From the NCBI RefSeq assembly GCF_014651815.1, contig NZ_BMXP01000011.1, forward strand, positions 1 through 64,000: 64,000 nucleotides of DNA, written 5' to 3'. The position numbers were made by a program, and so were the translations under genes. Shown piece by piece: positions 7,466 through 20,827 of this stretch. Below the pieces are notes generated by a model, which ran no database searches, was not told the DNA's origin, and saw only the letters and a program-made list of their open reading frames with translations. Every line of letters starts with the position of its first letter. Within the stretch, counting starts at the first letter, position 1. This stretch comes from Alteromonas halophila. GTDB lineage: Bacteria; Pseudomonadota; Gammaproteobacteria; Enterobacterales; Alteromonadaceae.

Positions 7466-8065
7466 ATGAAGTTTAGTCCGCTGTTGTCAGATCTCATTCA
7501 GGCGTTTACCTGCCTGCCAGGGGTTGGCAATAAAAGTGCTCAGCGCATGGCGTTTCATCTATTGGAGCGAAACCGTGAAGGGGCAATTGGCCTGAGTAAT
7601 GTGCTGCACAATGCCATGGAGCACATTCATCACTGCAAGCAATGCCGTACGTTCACCGAAGATGAATTGTGCGACATCTGTCGCCACCCTGAGCGCGCTG
7701 ACAGCGGACTGCTGTGTATCGTCGAGAGCCCGCAGGATGTACTTGCCGTAGAACAGACACTGTCTTACAGCGGGCAGTACTTTGTGTTGATGGGACACTT
7801 ATCTCCGATTGATGGCATTGGGCCTGAAGAAATCGGGCTGGACCAGCTGGAATTGCGCTTTAAAAACGGCAATATCAACGAGGTGATACTCGCGACCAAT
7901 CCGACGGTTGAGGGAGAGGCCACAGCCCATTATATTGCTCAGTTGTGCAACGAGTACAATATTGACGCGAGTCGTATCGCACACGGCGTACCAGTGGGGG
8001 GGGAGCTGGAGTATATTGACGGCAATACTCTCACTCATGCATTTTCTGGTCGCCGTAAACTCTGA
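7466..8065 (+). CDS. recR: Recombination mediator protein RecR
   Basis: A 199-residue RecR. The N-terminal helix-hairpin-helix ([20 protein letters not shown]) is at 13-32, the zinc finger CKQC...CDIC near 55-71, and a Toprim domain with [14 protein letters not shown] follows at about 83 onward. With RecF and RecO it loads RecA onto SSB-coated gaps. It is the last gene of the apt-dnaX-ybaB-recR group. A heat-shock-type promoter lies just downstream for htpG. Confidence 0.95.
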   Translation: MKFSPLLSDLIQAFTCLPGVGNKSAQRMAFHLLERNREGAIGLSNVLHNAMEHIHHCKQCRTFTEDELCDICRHPERADSGLLCIVESPQDVLAVEQTLSYSGQYFVLMGHLSPIDGIGPEEIGLDQLELRFKNGNINEVILATNPTVEGEATAHYIAQLCNEYNIDASRIAHGVPVGGELEYIDGNTLTHAFSGRRKL

Positions 8066-8113
8066 ATCCCGCCAGGCGCTCTGCCACATTCCCTATTTTT
8101 TTCTGTAAAACGG

Positions 8114-8142
8114 CTTGAAAAGCGATGCCTGTGTCCCTACCT
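8114..8142 (+). promoter_or_regulatory. Sigma-32-like promoter of htpG
   Basis: CTTGAAA (8114-8120) and CCCTACCT (8135-8142) are separated by 14 nt, matching the heat-shock consensus CTTGAAA and CCCCATNT. It ends 43 nt before the htpG ATG. HtpG is a classic RpoH target in enterobacteria. Confidence 0.6.
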
Positions 8143-8185
8143 GTGGTAAGGAAATGATGATCCATCAACGAGGAGATTTTGGATT

Positions 8186-10108
8186 ATGGCTGAAGCAGCC
8201 CAAAAAGAGACGCATGGGTTTCAGACAGAAGTAAAACAGCTTCTGAATCTGATGATCCACTCTCTGTACTCAAATAAAGAAATATTCTTAAGAGAGCTGG
8301 TATCCAATGCTGCCGACGCAGCCGATAAGCTGCGCTTCAAGGCGCTGGAAAACGATAGCCTGTACGAGAACGATACCGAACTTAGCGTGCGTATCAGCGT
8401 AGATCAGGATGCGGGTACGATCACCGTTACTGATAACGGCATCGGTATGACCCGTGAAGAAGTGATGTCAAACCTTGGCACCATTGCAAAGTCAGGAACC
8501 AAAGACTTCTTTAGCAAGCTGTCCGGCGACAAGGCCAAAGATTCTCAGCTTATTGGTCAGTTTGGTGTTGGCTTCTATTCTGCATTTATCGTTGCCGATA
8601 AAGTGACGGTAAGAACACGTGCCGCCGGCAGTGACGCTGCTGACGGGGTAGAGTGGGTCTCCGATGGTGACGGTGAATTCACGATCTCTGAGCTGAACAA
8701 GCCTGCGCGTGGCACAGAAGTAGTGCTGCATCTGCGCGACGATGAAAAAGAGTTTGCTGACAACTGGCGACTGCGTTCTATCATCAATAAGTACTCTGAT
8801 CACATCAGCATTCCTGTGCAAATGTGGAAGGAAGAGACGCCAGAGCGAGATGGTCCCGATGGTGAGAAAATTCCTGCAGAGCCAGGTGAATGGGAAGTTG
8901 TTAATAAAGCAACCGCCCTGTGGACTCGCGAAAAATCAGATATCTCTGATGAGGAATACAAAGAGTTTTATAAGCACATTTCTCATGACTTTGCTGATCC
9001 CCTGTCCTGGTCTCACAACAAGGTTGAAGGTAAAACGGAATACACCAGCTTGCTGTACATTCCCAGCAAAGCGCCGTTTGACATGTGGAACCGCGAGCAA
9101 AACCACGGCCTGAAGCTGTATGTTCAGCGTGTGTTTATTATGGACGACGCTGAGCAGTTTATGCCGGTATACCTGCGCTTTGTTAAAGGCCTGGTTGACT
9201 CCAACGATCTGCCGCTGAACGTTTCCCGAGAAATTCTTCAGGACAATAAAGTTACTCAGGCGCTGCGTCAGGGTTGTACCAAGCGTGTGTTGCAAATGCT
9301 TGAACGTATGGCCAAAAACGATGCAGAGAAGTATCAGGGTTTCTGGAACGAGTTTGGTAACGTTCTAAAAGAAGGTCCCGCTGAAGACTTTAGTAACCGT
9401 GAGAAAATTGCAGGCTTACTGCGCTTTGCCTCAACGCATGGCGAAACAGATGCACAAACTGTGTCTCTGGCTGACTACATCAGCCGTATGAAAGAGGGGC
9501 AGGACAAGATTTATTATGTCACTGCTGACAGTCTCCAGGCAGCAAAATCCAGCCCGCACCTTGAGATCTTCCGCAAGAAAGGCATTGAAGTGTTGCTGAT
9601 GGGTGAGCGTATTGACGAATGGTTAATGCAGCATCTCACAGAGTTTGATGAGAAGTCGTTCCAGTCTATTGCCAAAGGCGATCTGGACTTAGGTGACCTG
9701 GAAGACGAAGACGCCAAGAAAGCGCAGGAAGAAGCTGAAAAAGAAGTTGAAGGTGTACTGGAGCGTGCTAAAACAGCGCTGGGTGAAAAAGTTGTCGATG
9801 TGAAGTTCACGCATCGCCTGACCGATTCGCCGGCAGTGATTGTTGCCGATGATGCGGGCATGAGTACGCAAATGATGAAACTGATGCAGGCAGCCGGCCA
9901 GCCGGTTCCTGATGTAAAATATCATTTTGAACTTAACCCCGAGCACAGCCTGATAAAAATGCTGGCTGACACCCAGGACGAGGCGCTGTTTAATCAGTGG
10001 GTCGGGGTGTTGTTCGACCAGGCTGCACTATCAGAGCAGGGGAGCTTAAAGGATCCGTCAAGCTTTGTACGGAATTTAAACACCTTGCTAATGTCTTTAG
10101 CTAAATAA
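8186..10108 (+). CDS. htpG: HSP90-family chaperone HtpG
   Basis: A 640-residue bacterial Hsp90. The GHKL ATPase motifs are clear: [18 protein letters not shown] (residues 33-50), TDNGIGM (near 84-90), and [11 protein letters not shown] (near 123-133). The middle domain has the conserved DLPLNVSRE segment, and a C-terminal dimerisation domain ends the protein. It is a cytosolic ATP-dependent chaperone. AACGAGGAGA precedes the ATG. It has its own sigma-32-like promoter and a strong terminator. Confidence 0.97.
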   Translation: MAEAAQKETHGFQTEVKQLLNLMIHSLYSNKEIFLRELVSNAADAADKLRFKALENDSLYENDTELSVRISVDQDAGTITVTDNGIGMTREEVMSNLGTIAKSGTKDFFSKLSGDKAKDSQLIGQFGVGFYSAFIVADKVTVRTRAAGSDAADGVEWVSDGDGEFTISELNKPARGTEVVLHLRDDEKEFADNWRLRSIINKYSDHISIPVQMWKEETPERDGPDGEKIPAEPGEWEVVNKATALWTREKSDISDEEYKEFYKHISHDFADPLSWSHNKVEGKTEYTSLLYIPSKAPFDMWNREQNHGLKLYVQRVFIMDDAEQFMPVYLRFVKGLVDSNDLPLNVSREILQDNKVTQALRQGCTKRVLQMLERMAKNDAEKYQGFWNEFGNVLKEGPAEDFSNREKIAGLLRFASTHGETDAQTVSLADYISRMKEGQDKIYYVTADSLQAAKSSPHLEIFRKKGIEVLLMGERIDEWLMQHLTEFDEKSFQSIAKGDLDLGDLEDEDAKKAQEEAEKEVEGVLERAKTALGEKVVDVKFTHRLTDSPAVIVADDAGMSTQMMKLMQAAGQPVPDVKYHFELNPEHSLIKMLADTQDEALFNQWVGVLFDQAALSEQGSLKDPSSFVRNLNTLLMSLAK

Positions 10109-10134
10109 GACGTAAGCAGCAAAGTTTATAGTTA

Positions 10135-10161
10135 AAAACGGGCCTCTGGCCCGTTTTTTTT
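10135..10161 (+). terminator. Intrinsic terminator after htpG
   Basis: AAAACGGGCC, loop TCT, GGCCCGTTTT, with a run of eight T. The stem is 10 bp including the A/T flanks. Confidence 0.9.
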
Positions 10162-10372
10162 GTTTAAGTTTTAAAAAATGGCGATTTCCACTCTCTGTCC
10201 TGCTCAGCACATCGTCAGGTGTTAACTTTTGTTGTATTTAGTAAATGCAATGCAGCCCGCTGAAAGCTAATGTTCTACGCTATTAGTCTTAACCTTGCGC
10301 TGGCAATATGCATGCTACTTGTCACCTTTGCGCTGAGTGTGTAAAGTGCCGTTGGTTAACAGTATTAGATGA

Positions 10373-11032
<660 letters not shown>

Positions 11033-11052
11033 GCTTTTTGTTTCTTGTGAAG

Positions 11053-11086
11053 GGGGCAGTTTCGCTATCGTAACTGCCCTTTTTTG
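11053..11086 (+). terminator. Intrinsic terminator after adk
   Basis: GGGCAGTT (11054-11061), a 10-nt loop, AACTGCCC (11072-11079), then TTTTTT. Confidence 0.85.
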
Positions 11087-11301
11087 TGCCTGCGCAAACG
11101 GTAAGGTCAGCTTGCGCAACCGTACAGGTTACGTTTACTCTAAGACAAACGCGAGTGAGTCTGTCCCCACAAAGTGTTCCGTTCCGTCCGGGTGAAGGTT
11201 TTGTGGCAGATTTTGATGTCGCGTTTTAATAGCAAGCAGGTCGCTCTGACACGTTTCCCAGCGGCCTTTTTGGGTCACCTGATAATAGGAGCAAAATCCA
11301 G

Positions 11302-11703
11302 ATGGTGTTGCCGATTACAGCCTTTTACGCGAGCCTGCTAGGGTTATGTTACCTCTACCTGTCCTTCCTGGTCATTGGTGTAAGGCGCTCTGCACGGATT
11401 AGTCTTGGAGACGGCGGCAACGAAGATCTTCGCCGCCTTGGTCGAGCTCATGGCAATTTCAGTGAGTATGTGCCCATCACGCTTATCCTTATTGCCTGTT
11501 TTGAGGCTAATTACGGTCAGGTGCTTGGGATCCATATACTGGCAATGTGCCTGTTATTTGGACGTTTACTGCATGCGTACGGGTTGCGTCAGCATGAGGG
11601 AGCAAGCTGGCAGCGTCTGGTCGGCATGTTGCTCACGTTTGCGGCCTTATTTTTGTCAGCCGTGGCAAATTTAGTTCAATTGCACCTGGATATGCTTGGA
11701 TGA
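11302..11703 (+). CDS. MAPEG-family membrane protein
   Basis: A 133-residue integral membrane protein with about four hydrophobic segments. The pattern RRSARISLGDGGNEDLRRLGRAHGNFSEYVP is the glutathione-binding signature region of bacterial MAPEG proteins (YecN-like), the superfamily of eicosanoid and glutathione-transferase-like enzymes. Its substrate is unknown. The stop overlaps the start of the next gene by 4 nt (ATGA), so the two are coupled; that partner is a PLP enzyme. GGAGC precedes the start. Confidence 0.85.
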   Translation: MVLPITAFYASLLGLCYLYLSFLVIGVRRSARISLGDGGNEDLRRLGRAHGNFSEYVPITLILIACFEANYGQVLGIHILAMCLLFGRLLHAYGLRQHEGASWQRLVGMLLTFAALFLSAVANLVQLHLDMLG

Positions 11704-12830
11704 CCCAAATCACGGAGCTGGTCACGCCGGTTTGCGTGATCGATCGGTACCGGTTTATTAACAACGTCGAGCGGGTGAAAAAACACATTGCCAGTACAGG
11801 CGCGACGTTTCGGCCCCACGTGAAAACACTGAAAAGTGTTGAAGCGGCTGCGTATTATGCGCCGCCAGGAACGCCCATTACTGTCTCTACACTGGCCGAA
11901 GCTGCGCATTTTGCCGGTGCTGGCTACACCGATATTCTGTATGCCGTTACGCTTACACCAAATAAACTACCCGCCGTTTACCCTTTACACGAGAATGGCG
12001 TGATGCTTACCGTGATGATTGACAGCCAGGCGGCTTTGGACTCACTGGCTTCATCACTGGAGCCACTTGAAAAGCCTTTACCGGTGGCAATTGAAGTCGA
12101 TGTGGACGGTGCGCGAGCAGGGCTAACGCCGGATGATCCTGAACTGATACTGCTTGCGAAGGCTATTAATGCGTCAGCGGGCCTTTATTTTCGTGGCCTT
12201 GTCACGCATGGCGGAGCATCTTATGGCTGTTTTGACGACGCGTCGCGGCAAGCCATGGCGCAACAGGAAAATGATGCCTTGCTGGCTGCTAAAGACACGC
12301 TCGCTAATGAAGGCGTTTTGTGTGATTTGGTGTCATTAGGTTCGACCCCCACAGCGCTTGCCGACATTTCGCGTGACGGTATTTCAGATATCCGTGCAGG
12401 TGTGTTCACAACGTTTGATTGCGTCATGGCCAATATCGGCATTTGTGAGCCCAATGATATTGCGCTTAAGGTCGCGACACGCGTCATTAAGGTGGATACC
12501 CAAAAGAAGCGCGTATTGATAGATGCGGGCTGGATGGCTTTATCTCGGGATACGGGGACACAGGGTCAGTGGCGTGACTGCGGCTATGGTCTGGTGTGTG
12601 ATATCGACGGCAACCTGCTGGATGGCTGGACTGTCAGTGCAACCAGTCAGGAGCATGGCACGATTACGCATGCCAGTGGCGATGTTGATCCCTCCAGACT
12701 TTTTGCCTTCGGCGATACACTTCAGATTCTGCCGGTTCATGCCTGCGCTACCGCTGCGCAATTCTCACACTATGAGGTGTGCGAAGACAACGTGGTGTGC
12801 GAGCGCTGGCATCGTATTAACGGCTGGTAA
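11700..12830 (+). CDS. D-threonine aldolase / D-serine dehydratase-like PLP enzyme
   Basis: A 376-residue fold-type III (alanine racemase-like) enzyme. RPHVKTLKS (38-46) carries the presumed PLP lysine (Lys42); in D-threonine aldolases and eukaryotic-type D-serine dehydratases the motif is RPHVKTHK. Near the C terminus PVHACATAAQF gives the His-x-Cys pair that binds a metal ion in this family. It would act on D-3-hydroxy amino acids; which one cannot be told from sequence. It overlaps the MAPEG gene by 4 nt and converges on lepB with 7 nt between. Confidence 0.8.
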   Translation: MTQITELVTPVCVIDRYRFINNVERVKKHIASTGATFRPHVKTLKSVEAAAYYAPPGTPITVSTLAEAAHFAGAGYTDILYAVTLTPNKLPAVYPLHENGVMLTVMIDSQAALDSLASSLEPLEKPLPVAIEVDVDGARAGLTPDDPELILLAKAINASAGLYFRGLVTHGGASYGCFDDASRQAMAQQENDALLAAKDTLANEGVLCDLVSLGSTPTALADISRDGISDIRAGVFTTFDCVMANIGICEPNDIALKVATRVIKVDTQKKRVLIDAGWMALSRDTGTQGQWRDCGYGLVCDIDGNLLDGWTVSATSQEHGTITHASGDVDPSRLFAFGDTLQILPVHACATAAQFSHYEVCEDNVVCERWHRINGW

Positions 12831-12837
12831 TCGTGCG

Positions 12838-13494
12838 CTACATAAGCTGACGCAGCGTCCTGGCCGGCCGGGGCAGGTAGTGATCGTCCGGATCCAGAGA
12901 AAACAGTACTGATGTAGCTTTGCCTTGAATTTCGCTTAAACTTACAAAGCCAATAAACCGGAAGTCGCGGCTGTTATTGCGGTTGTCACCTAACACCATC
13001 AGTTGCTTATCGGGTATGCAGGTTGCCGAAAAGCTGTGTTTGGCAGCTGGCACGGCACGCAACTGGATAAGGTGGCGTGAATTATCCAGCGTTTCTTCAT
13101 AGGTTTGTGGGTTTTGTCTGCGGTAAGTCAGCGTTTCTCCGTTAACTGTCAAGACATTGTTTTGCATACTAATACAGTCGCCGGGAAGTCCAACCACACG
13201 CTTTACTAATCGCATATCTTCATGATCGCTGTCGATGATGACAATGTCGCCACGTTTCACTTTGCCGGTTTGCATCACACGAATGTTAGTGAAGGGGACT
13301 TCAAGGTAATACGCGGCCTTATTGACGAAGATGCGATCGCCTTCAACAATGGTTGGCTGCATTGATCCGGTAGGTACATCATACCAGTCGGCCAGACTGC
13401 TGCGCATTGTCAGCATTAGTACAATAAAGAGCAGGAAGCCCCAGTTATCCCGAATAAAGCCAGGGCGATGTTTGCGTGAACCAGCTGATCTCAT
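12838..13494 (-). CDS. lepB: Signal peptidase I
   Basis: A 218-residue type I signal peptidase that removes Sec/Tat signal peptides at the inner membrane. One N-terminal anchor (WGFLLFIVLMLTM) precedes the catalytic serine motif VPTGSMQPTI (Ser44). The general-base lysine lies in RLVKRVVGLPGD (about Lys98), and the GDNRNNSRD box is present. It is shorter than E. coli LepB (324), with one transmembrane segment before the serine. The ATG at 13494 is preferred; a TTG at 13512 would add six residues and has no ribosome-binding site. The usual lepA/rnc neighbours are absent, so it may be a second copy. Confidence 0.85.
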   Translation of the reverse strand: MRSAGSRKHRPGFIRDNWGFLLFIVLMLTMRSSLADWYDVPTGSMQPTIVEGDRIFVNKAAYYLEVPFTNIRVMQTGKVKRGDIVIIDSDHEDMRLVKRVVGLPGDCISMQNNVLTVNGETLTYRRQNPQTYEETLDNSRHLIQLRAVPAAKHSFSATCIPDKQLMVLGDNRNNSRDFRFIGFVSLSEIQGKATSVLFSLDPDDHYLPRPARTLRQLM

Positions 13495-13571
13495 GTGGGA
13501 GTCCAAATGCAATGATATGACACTTGGAGTGCTGTAAGGTCAGAAAAGTTGCAGTGATGGTTGTAACAAAA

Positions 13572-13593
13572 TGCGTCAGCGTGAGCTGACGCA
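13572..13593 (-). terminator. Hairpin at the end of the his operon
   Basis: TGCGTCAGC and GCTGACGCA pair around GTGA, followed on the minus strand by TTTTG. It is a weak intrinsic terminator between hisI and lepB. Confidence 0.55.
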
Positions 13594-13599
13594 TCGTGT

Positions 13600-14223
13600 T
13601 CAGGCTTGTGAATGACGCCCTTTAAGTACCGCAATCACATCGCTAAGCGAACAGTCACTGGCCTGTAGCAGTACGGTAAGGTGGTACAGCAGATCGGCAG
13701 CCTCGTTTTTCAACTCTTCCGTGTCCTGGACAGTTGCAGCCAGCGCAGTCTCAACCCCTTCCTCACCGACTTTCTGGGCTATGCGCTTGATTCCTTTACC
13801 ATAGAGCGAGGCGGTATAGCTGCTGGCGGGATCGGCATCTTTGCGGGCCGCAAGCAGTCGCTCAAGATCAGCTAAAAACGTGAAGTCACTGGTATTATCT
13901 TCAAACCAGCAACTCTCGCTGCCTGTATGGCAGGTTGGGCCGTTAGGCCTGGCTAAAATCAGCAGCGAGTCATTGTCACAATCTGCTGCTGCGCTGACCA
14001 GATCCAGCGTATTGCCTGACGTTTCACCTTTTGTCCAGAGCCGCGCCTTGGAGCGGCTGTAAAACGTGACCTTGCCTTCCTCCAGCGTTTTTGAGAGGGC
14101 GGATTTATCCATATAGCCCTGCATCAGTACCTTGCCGGTGGTGGCATCCTGAACAATCGCCGGTAATAACCCGTCCATTTTATCCCAGGCCAGGGTGCTG
14201 ATTGAATTTACTGTTATCGTCAT
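13600..14223 (-). CDS. hisI: Phosphoribosyl-AMP cyclohydrolase / phosphoribosyl-ATP pyrophosphatase
   Basis: A 207-residue fused HisIE. The N-terminal cyclohydrolase domain has [14 protein letters not shown], the Asp-rich AAADCDNDS and the cysteine segment [12 protein letters not shown] that bind Mg and Zn. The C-terminal pyrophosphatase (about 110-207) has [11 protein letters not shown] and [13 protein letters not shown]. It catalyses steps 2 and 3 of histidine synthesis. It is the last gene of the operon, 3 nt after hisF. Confidence 0.95.
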   Translation of the reverse strand: MTITVNSISTLAWDKMDGLLPAIVQDATTGKVLMQGYMDKSALSKTLEEGKVTFYSRSKARLWTKGETSGNTLDLVSAAADCDNDSLLILARPNGPTCHTGSESCWFEDNTSDFTFLADLERLLAARKDADPASSYTASLYGKGIKRIAQKVGEEGVETALAATVQDTEELKNEAADLLYHLTVLLQASDCSLSDVIAVLKGRHSQA

Positions 14224-14226
14224 ATC

Positions 14227-16338
<2,112 letters not shown>

Positions 16339-16339
<1 letters not shown>

Positions 16340-17409
16340 TACAGCGCTCCCTTGCTGCTGGGAAGTGCATCGCCCTGACGGGTAATAGCCTGACGCAGTG
16401 CCCGGCCAAACACTTTAAACAGACTTTCTACCTGATGATGCGCATTCCCTTCAGACGTAGACAGGTGCAGCGATAAGCCCATGCTTTGTGCCAGCGAGTA
16501 AAAAAAGTGTGGCACCATCTCTGTTGCCATCTCACCGACATGATCGCGACTGAACGTGGCGTCAAACTTAAGGTGTGGCCGGTTAGAGATATCCATAATG
16601 CATTCCGCACGGCACTCATCCATGGGCAGAGCAAAGCCAAAACGGCCAATGCCGCGTTTGTCACCGAGCGCTTTCTTCATCGCTTCACCGATGGCCAGGG
16701 CGGTGTCTTCGACACTGTGGTGATCATCAATGTGTAAGTCACCTTTTACCGAGACATCAAGCTGAAAGCCACCATGAGTGGCGATTTGATCAAGCATATG
16801 GTCGAAAAAGCCCATGCCGGTGCTAATGCTTGATTTCTGCGTTGAGTCTAAATCGACATGCACGCGAATATCGGTTTCGGACGTTGTGCGGGTGACATCA
16901 GCGATACGGGAGGACGCCAGCAACTGCTTTTCTATGGCACGCCAGTTTAGGGTTTCACGATCGTACTGTATTCCCCGGATCCCCATATTTTTTGCCAGCT
17001 GCATGTCTGTTGCCCGATCGCCAATCACATACGAGCGGGTGAAATCTACGCGGCCTTGGGTCAGATATGGCTGAACCAGTCCCAGCTTTGGCTTGCGGCA
17101 GCTGCAATTATCACTGTCAAAGTGCGGACAAATAAGTACGTCATCAAAACGTATGCCCTGACTTTCAAAAATGGCCATCATCGCATTGTGGGGTGCATCA
17201 AAGGTGTCGGTAGGAAAACTTGGTGTACCAAGCCCATCCTGATTAGACACCATGACCAGCCGGAAGCCCGAAGCCTGAAGCTTTAGCAGCACCGGAATCA
17301 CGTTTGGCTCCAGTACCAGTTTTTCAAGGCTATCCAGTTGTTTATCAACAGGCGGCTCTTCGACCAGGGTACCGTCCCGGTCAATAAATAGGATAGGTTG
17401 CTGACTCAT
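16339..17409 (-). CDS. hisB: Histidinol-phosphatase / imidazoleglycerol-phosphate dehydratase
   Basis: A 356-residue bifunctional HisB. The N-terminal HAD phosphatase has [12 protein letters not shown] (8-19) and the zinc-loop [14 protein letters not shown]. The C-terminal dehydratase (about 167-356) has [16 protein letters not shown] and [14 protein letters not shown], whose histidines bind the di-manganese centre. It catalyses steps 6 and 8 of the pathway. The fusion is the enterobacterial arrangement. Confidence 0.96.
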
Positions 17410-18482
17410 TGTGCTACCTCATTTAAAAATTCGTTAGTCAGGGCAATCAGACGCTGATTCTGTTCAGGTGTGCCCACCGTTACCCGCAAACAATTCTGAA
17501 GTCCCAGCTGCTTAGACTGATCGCGAATGAGCATACCGCTGGCAACCAGGTATTGCATAAGTTCTTTGGCCAGAGGGTGGCTGAACAACACGAAGTTCGC
17601 ATACTGCGCACCGACGATTTCAACATTCTGTAACCCGGCCAGGCTTTCGGTCAGGCGCTGTTTTTCAGCATTAATCTGACCAACCTGATCGTAGAGTCGC
17701 GGCAAGGCTTCAATACTCAGTGCCTGCTCCGCAATTTGGGCGACCGGCTCCGGAATAGGGTAAGGTGCAATGACCTTTAGCAGTGCCTGAATAACCGCTG
17801 GCTGCGCCAGCGTAAAACCACAGCGCAATCCCGCAAGTGCAAAGGCCTTTGACAGCGTGCGCAGGATCACAAGGTTAGGGTAGTGAGCAAGCTCGGTTGC
17901 CCAGGTGTTGTGCGCATCAAACTCGATATAGGCCTCATCAACAACAACCAGTGCCTTATCAGCCATGGCCTCGAGCACCGTTTTAATATCCTCGCGTGCT
18001 ACCTGGGTGCCGGTCGGGTTGTTGGGCGCACAGATGAAGACCAGGTTGACATTCTGAGACTGGCAAACGGCATCGACATCCAGACTGAAGTCATTCTTAA
18101 GCGGCACCGACTGGACACCCACATTGTTGGTTTGAGCACTGATGGCATACATGCCGTACGTGGGCGGGCAGATAAGAATATTGTCCCGGCCCGGCTGACA
18201 AAACGCACGTATCAGCAGTTCAATGCCTTCATCCGCACCGCGACTGACTAATACCTGGTCAGAACTGACATTTGCATAGCTGGCATAGCGCTGAACAACG
18301 TCTTCAGGCTGACAGGCCGGATACCGATTCAATGTACTGTCATCCAGTTGATAGATGTTGTTATAGGGAGACTCATTGGCATTCAGCCAGTCCTGCCCAC
18401 CAGAAAATAAACGTCTGGCTGACTCATAAGGCGTAAGTTCAGCCAGATTGCGGTTCAGTAATTTCTCTACGATCGCAGACAT
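17406..18482 (-). CDS. hisC: Histidinol-phosphate aminotransferase
   Basis: A 358-residue fold-type I PLP enzyme. The PLP lysine is in [15 protein letters not shown]; the cofactor residues NNPTGT and VDEAYIEF are present. It transfers an amino group from glutamate to imidazole acetol phosphate. It overlaps hisB by 4 nt and touches hisD by one base. Confidence 0.95.
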   Translation of the reverse strand: MSAIVEKLLNRNLAELTPYESARRLFSGGQDWLNANESPYNNIYQLDDSTLNRYPACQPEDVVQRYASYANVSSDQVLVSRGADEGIELLIRAFCQPGRDNILICPPTYGMYAISAQTNNVGVQSVPLKNDFSLDVDAVCQSQNVNLVFICAPNNPTGTQVAREDIKTVLEAMADKALVVVDEAYIEFDAHNTWATELAHYPNLVILRTLSKAFALAGLRCGFTLAQPAVIQALLKVIAPYPIPEPVAQIAEQALSIEALPRLYDQVGQINAEKQRLTESLAGLQNVEIVGAQYANFVLFSHPLAKELMQYLVASGMLIRDQSKQLGLQNCLRVTVGTPEQNQRLIALTNEFLNEVAQ

Positions 18483-19783
18483 CAGCTTTCCTCTTTTAAT
18501 GCGTCAAGCCGGATGGCGACAGCGTTACTGTGGGCATCAAGCCCTTCTGCCTGGGCCAGAGACATGATTGTGGGTCCCAGATCTTTGATACCAGTGGCAC
18601 TGAGCTCTTGTATGGTGTACCGGCGCATGAAGTCGAGCAGCCCCAGACTGGAGTAGTTTTTTGCGTAGCCGTATGTGGGTAATACGTGGTTTGTTCCCGA
18701 CGCGTAATCGCCGGCAGATTCCGGAGACCAGGGGCCGACAAAGACAGAGCCGGCATTTTTAAGTTTTGGCAGGAAATCAGCCGACTGCGCTGTCTGAACA
18801 ATAAGGTGTTCGGGGGCATACTGGTTACTGACCGCGGCAGCTTCGTCCATGGTTTCTGTCAGAATATAGCGGGCATTCTGCATCGCCGTACGCGCAATGT
18901 CGGCGCGCGAGAGGCTTTCCAACTGTTCCTCTACAGCCTGCTTTACGTCGGCAATCAGTGCCTCGCTGTTACTCACCAGAATTGCCTGTGAGTCGGGTCC
19001 GTGTTCGGCTTGCGACAACAGATCTGATGCAACAAATGCCGGATTGGCATCGGCGTCTGCAATCACCAGCACTTCAGAGGGGCCAGCAGGCATATCAATG
19101 GCGGCACCATCCGGGCGCAGACTTACCTGTTGCTTGGCTTCGGTAACATAGCTATTGCCTGGGCCAAAGATTTTGTCTGCTTTCCTAATACTTTGCGTAC
19201 CCAGCGCCATTGCTGCAATGGCCTGCGCGCCACCGCACAGGAACACCTCGGTTACCCCGCATTTCCGCGCTGCATAAGCAATTTCCGGAGTGACCGAGCC
19301 CTGTTTATTGGGGGGAGTGCACAGCGTGATACGCTGACAGCCTGCAACACGCGCCGGCACGCCGAGCATAAGTACAGTAGACGGTAACGGTGCACTGCCA
19401 CCGGGAATATAAATACCCACATGCTCAAGCGCGGTATATTTCAGTTCACACCGCACCCCAGGGGAGGTTTCCATGGTTACATCCGTGGGCATTTGCGCAC
19501 TGTGAAATGCGTGGATGTTGTTATAAGCACGGTTAATGGCACGGGCGACACTGCTGTCAAGACTATCGGCCAGCGTATCAAGTGTTTGAGCGTCCAGTTT
19601 CAGGGTGGTGAGGTCGGGGCAATCAAACTGACGCGTGAAATCAATGACTGCCGCATCGCCGTCTTTTTCAACACGGTTGATAATCTGCGCGACGGTGTCA
19701 CTCGTCTGTCGTGAAGACGACGCAGTGGGCCGTGCAAGCGCCTGCTGCTTTTCTGTATCTGTCAGAGATGACCAGATGATCAT
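18482..19783 (-). CDS. hisD: Histidinol dehydrogenase
   Basis: A 433-residue zinc enzyme carrying out the last two oxidations to histidine. Recognisable blocks are YIPGGSAPLPSTVLM, DKIFGPGNSYVTEAKQ, DMPAGPSEVLVIAD and NQYAPEHLIVQT, the last with the catalytic Glu-His pair. It lies 9 nt after hisG. Confidence 0.97.
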   Translation of the reverse strand: MIIWSSLTDTEKQQALARPTASSSRQTSDTVAQIINRVEKDGDAAVIDFTRQFDCPDLTTLKLDAQTLDTLADSLDSSVARAINRAYNNIHAFHSAQMPTDVTMETSPGVRCELKYTALEHVGIYIPGGSAPLPSTVLMLGVPARVAGCQRITLCTPPNKQGSVTPEIAYAARKCGVTEVFLCGGAQAIAAMALGTQSIRKADKIFGPGNSYVTEAKQQVSLRPDGAAIDMPAGPSEVLVIADADANPAFVASDLLSQAEHGPDSQAILVSNSEALIADVKQAVEEQLESLSRADIARTAMQNARYILTETMDEAAAVSNQYAPEHLIVQTAQSADFLPKLKNAGSVFVGPWSPESAGDYASGTNHVLPTYGYAKNYSSLGLLDFMRRYTIQELSATGIKDLGPTIMSLAQAEGLDAHSNAVAIRLDALKEES

Positions 19784-19792
19784 GGTAACTCC

Positions 19793-20695
19793 TTATCCCA
19801 GCATTTTTTCTATGGGAAGCACAAGTATTGAGCTGCAGCCCAGCGCTTTGAGCTTTTCCATGGTTTCCCAAAACAGGGTTTCAGTCGACACAACGTGAAC
19901 AGCCACAGTGTCATCGCTGCCAGCAAGCGGCAGGATTGTTGGGTTCTCCGCACCTGGAAGCAGTGATTTTACCTCTTCAACTTCTGCTTTGGGCGCGTGC
20001 AGCATGATGTACTTACTTTCCTTAGCCAGCAGCACGCCATCAATACGAGGTGCAAGCCGTTCTATAAGCGCCTGCTTTTCATCACTTAGTTCGCTGTCTT
20101 TGCGCTGTATCAGCACGGCTTTAGAGCGGAAAATGACCTCTTTTTCTTCCAGCCCGTTAGCTTCAAGGGTTGCACCGGTGGAAACCAGATCGCAAATTGC
20201 ATCGGCAACGCCTGCGCGGGGTGCGACTTCAACAGAGCCTGTTAGCATCACCGCTTTGGCATTAATGTTTTGCTCAATGAAGTAGCGCTCTAATAAGAAT
20301 GGGTAGGTGGTTGCAACACGCTTGCCTTCCAGTGATGATACGCCCGCGTAAGGCATCTCGTTAGGGACAGCAATAGACAAGCGGCACCCACCATAATCAA
20401 GGCGACGTAACACCTCATAGTCCGCAGGCTTTCCTGATGCTTTTCTCTCAAGCATCTTTTCTTCGAGTTCGTTTTCGCCAATAAAGCCAAGATCGACGAC
20501 GCCGTCCATAACCAGACCAGGGATGTCATCATCACGCACCCGGAGAAGATCAATCTTCTCATTGGTTGAATGCGCGATAAGCAAACGGTCCCTGATGCTG
20601 AGTTTGACGCCTATGGCTTTGAGAAGTGCGATACTGTCGTCACTCAGGCGCCCTGATTTTTGCACGGCGATACGTAAACGTTTGCTATCTGTCAT
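19793..20695 (-). CDS. hisG: ATP phosphoribosyltransferase (long form)
   Basis: A 300-residue HisG with the C-terminal regulatory ACT-like domain, about E. coli length (299). [13 protein letters not shown] begins the protein, and the PRPP loop [14 protein letters not shown] is near 170-183. It makes phosphoribosyl-ATP, the committed step, and should be inhibited by histidine. The ATG at 20695 follows AAGGTAAGGAAAAC. An in-frame ATG at 20815 would put the attenuator inside the coding region and is rejected. Confidence 0.95.
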   Translation of the reverse strand: MTDSKRLRIAVQKSGRLSDDSIALLKAIGVKLSIRDRLLIAHSTNEKIDLLRVRDDDIPGLVMDGVVDLGFIGENELEEKMLERKASGKPADYEVLRRLDYGGCRLSIAVPNEMPYAGVSSLEGKRVATTYPFLLERYFIEQNINAKAVMLTGSVEVAPRAGVADAICDLVSTGATLEANGLEEKEVIFRSKAVLIQRKDSELSDEKQALIERLAPRIDGVLLAKESKYIMLHAPKAEVEEVKSLLPGAENPTILPLAGSDDTVAVHVVSTETLFWETMEKLKALGCSSILVLPIEKMLG

Positions 20696-20738
20696 AGTTG
20701 TTTTCCTTACCTTTAAAAAGTGTTCCTGAAACGAAAAA

Positions 20739-20762
20739 CCCCCGGAAGTTTCCTTCCGGGGG
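20739..20762 (-). terminator. his operon attenuator
   Basis: CCCCCGGAAG, loop TTTC, CTTCCGGGGG: a perfect 10-bp stem, followed on the minus strand by TTTTT. It lies between the histidine leader and hisG, as expected for transcription attenuation. Confidence 0.92.
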
Positions 20763-20827
20763 TCGATAAACGTTTCATCTGCGCCACTGGAAGGAAACAA
20801 CGAACCTTCCAGCACAAACCTGAAAGG

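Noticed and set aside
20696..20815. 40-residue N-terminal extension of hisG
   Set aside because: It would translate the attenuator stem; the ATG at 20695 has a good ribosome-binding site and gives the family length.
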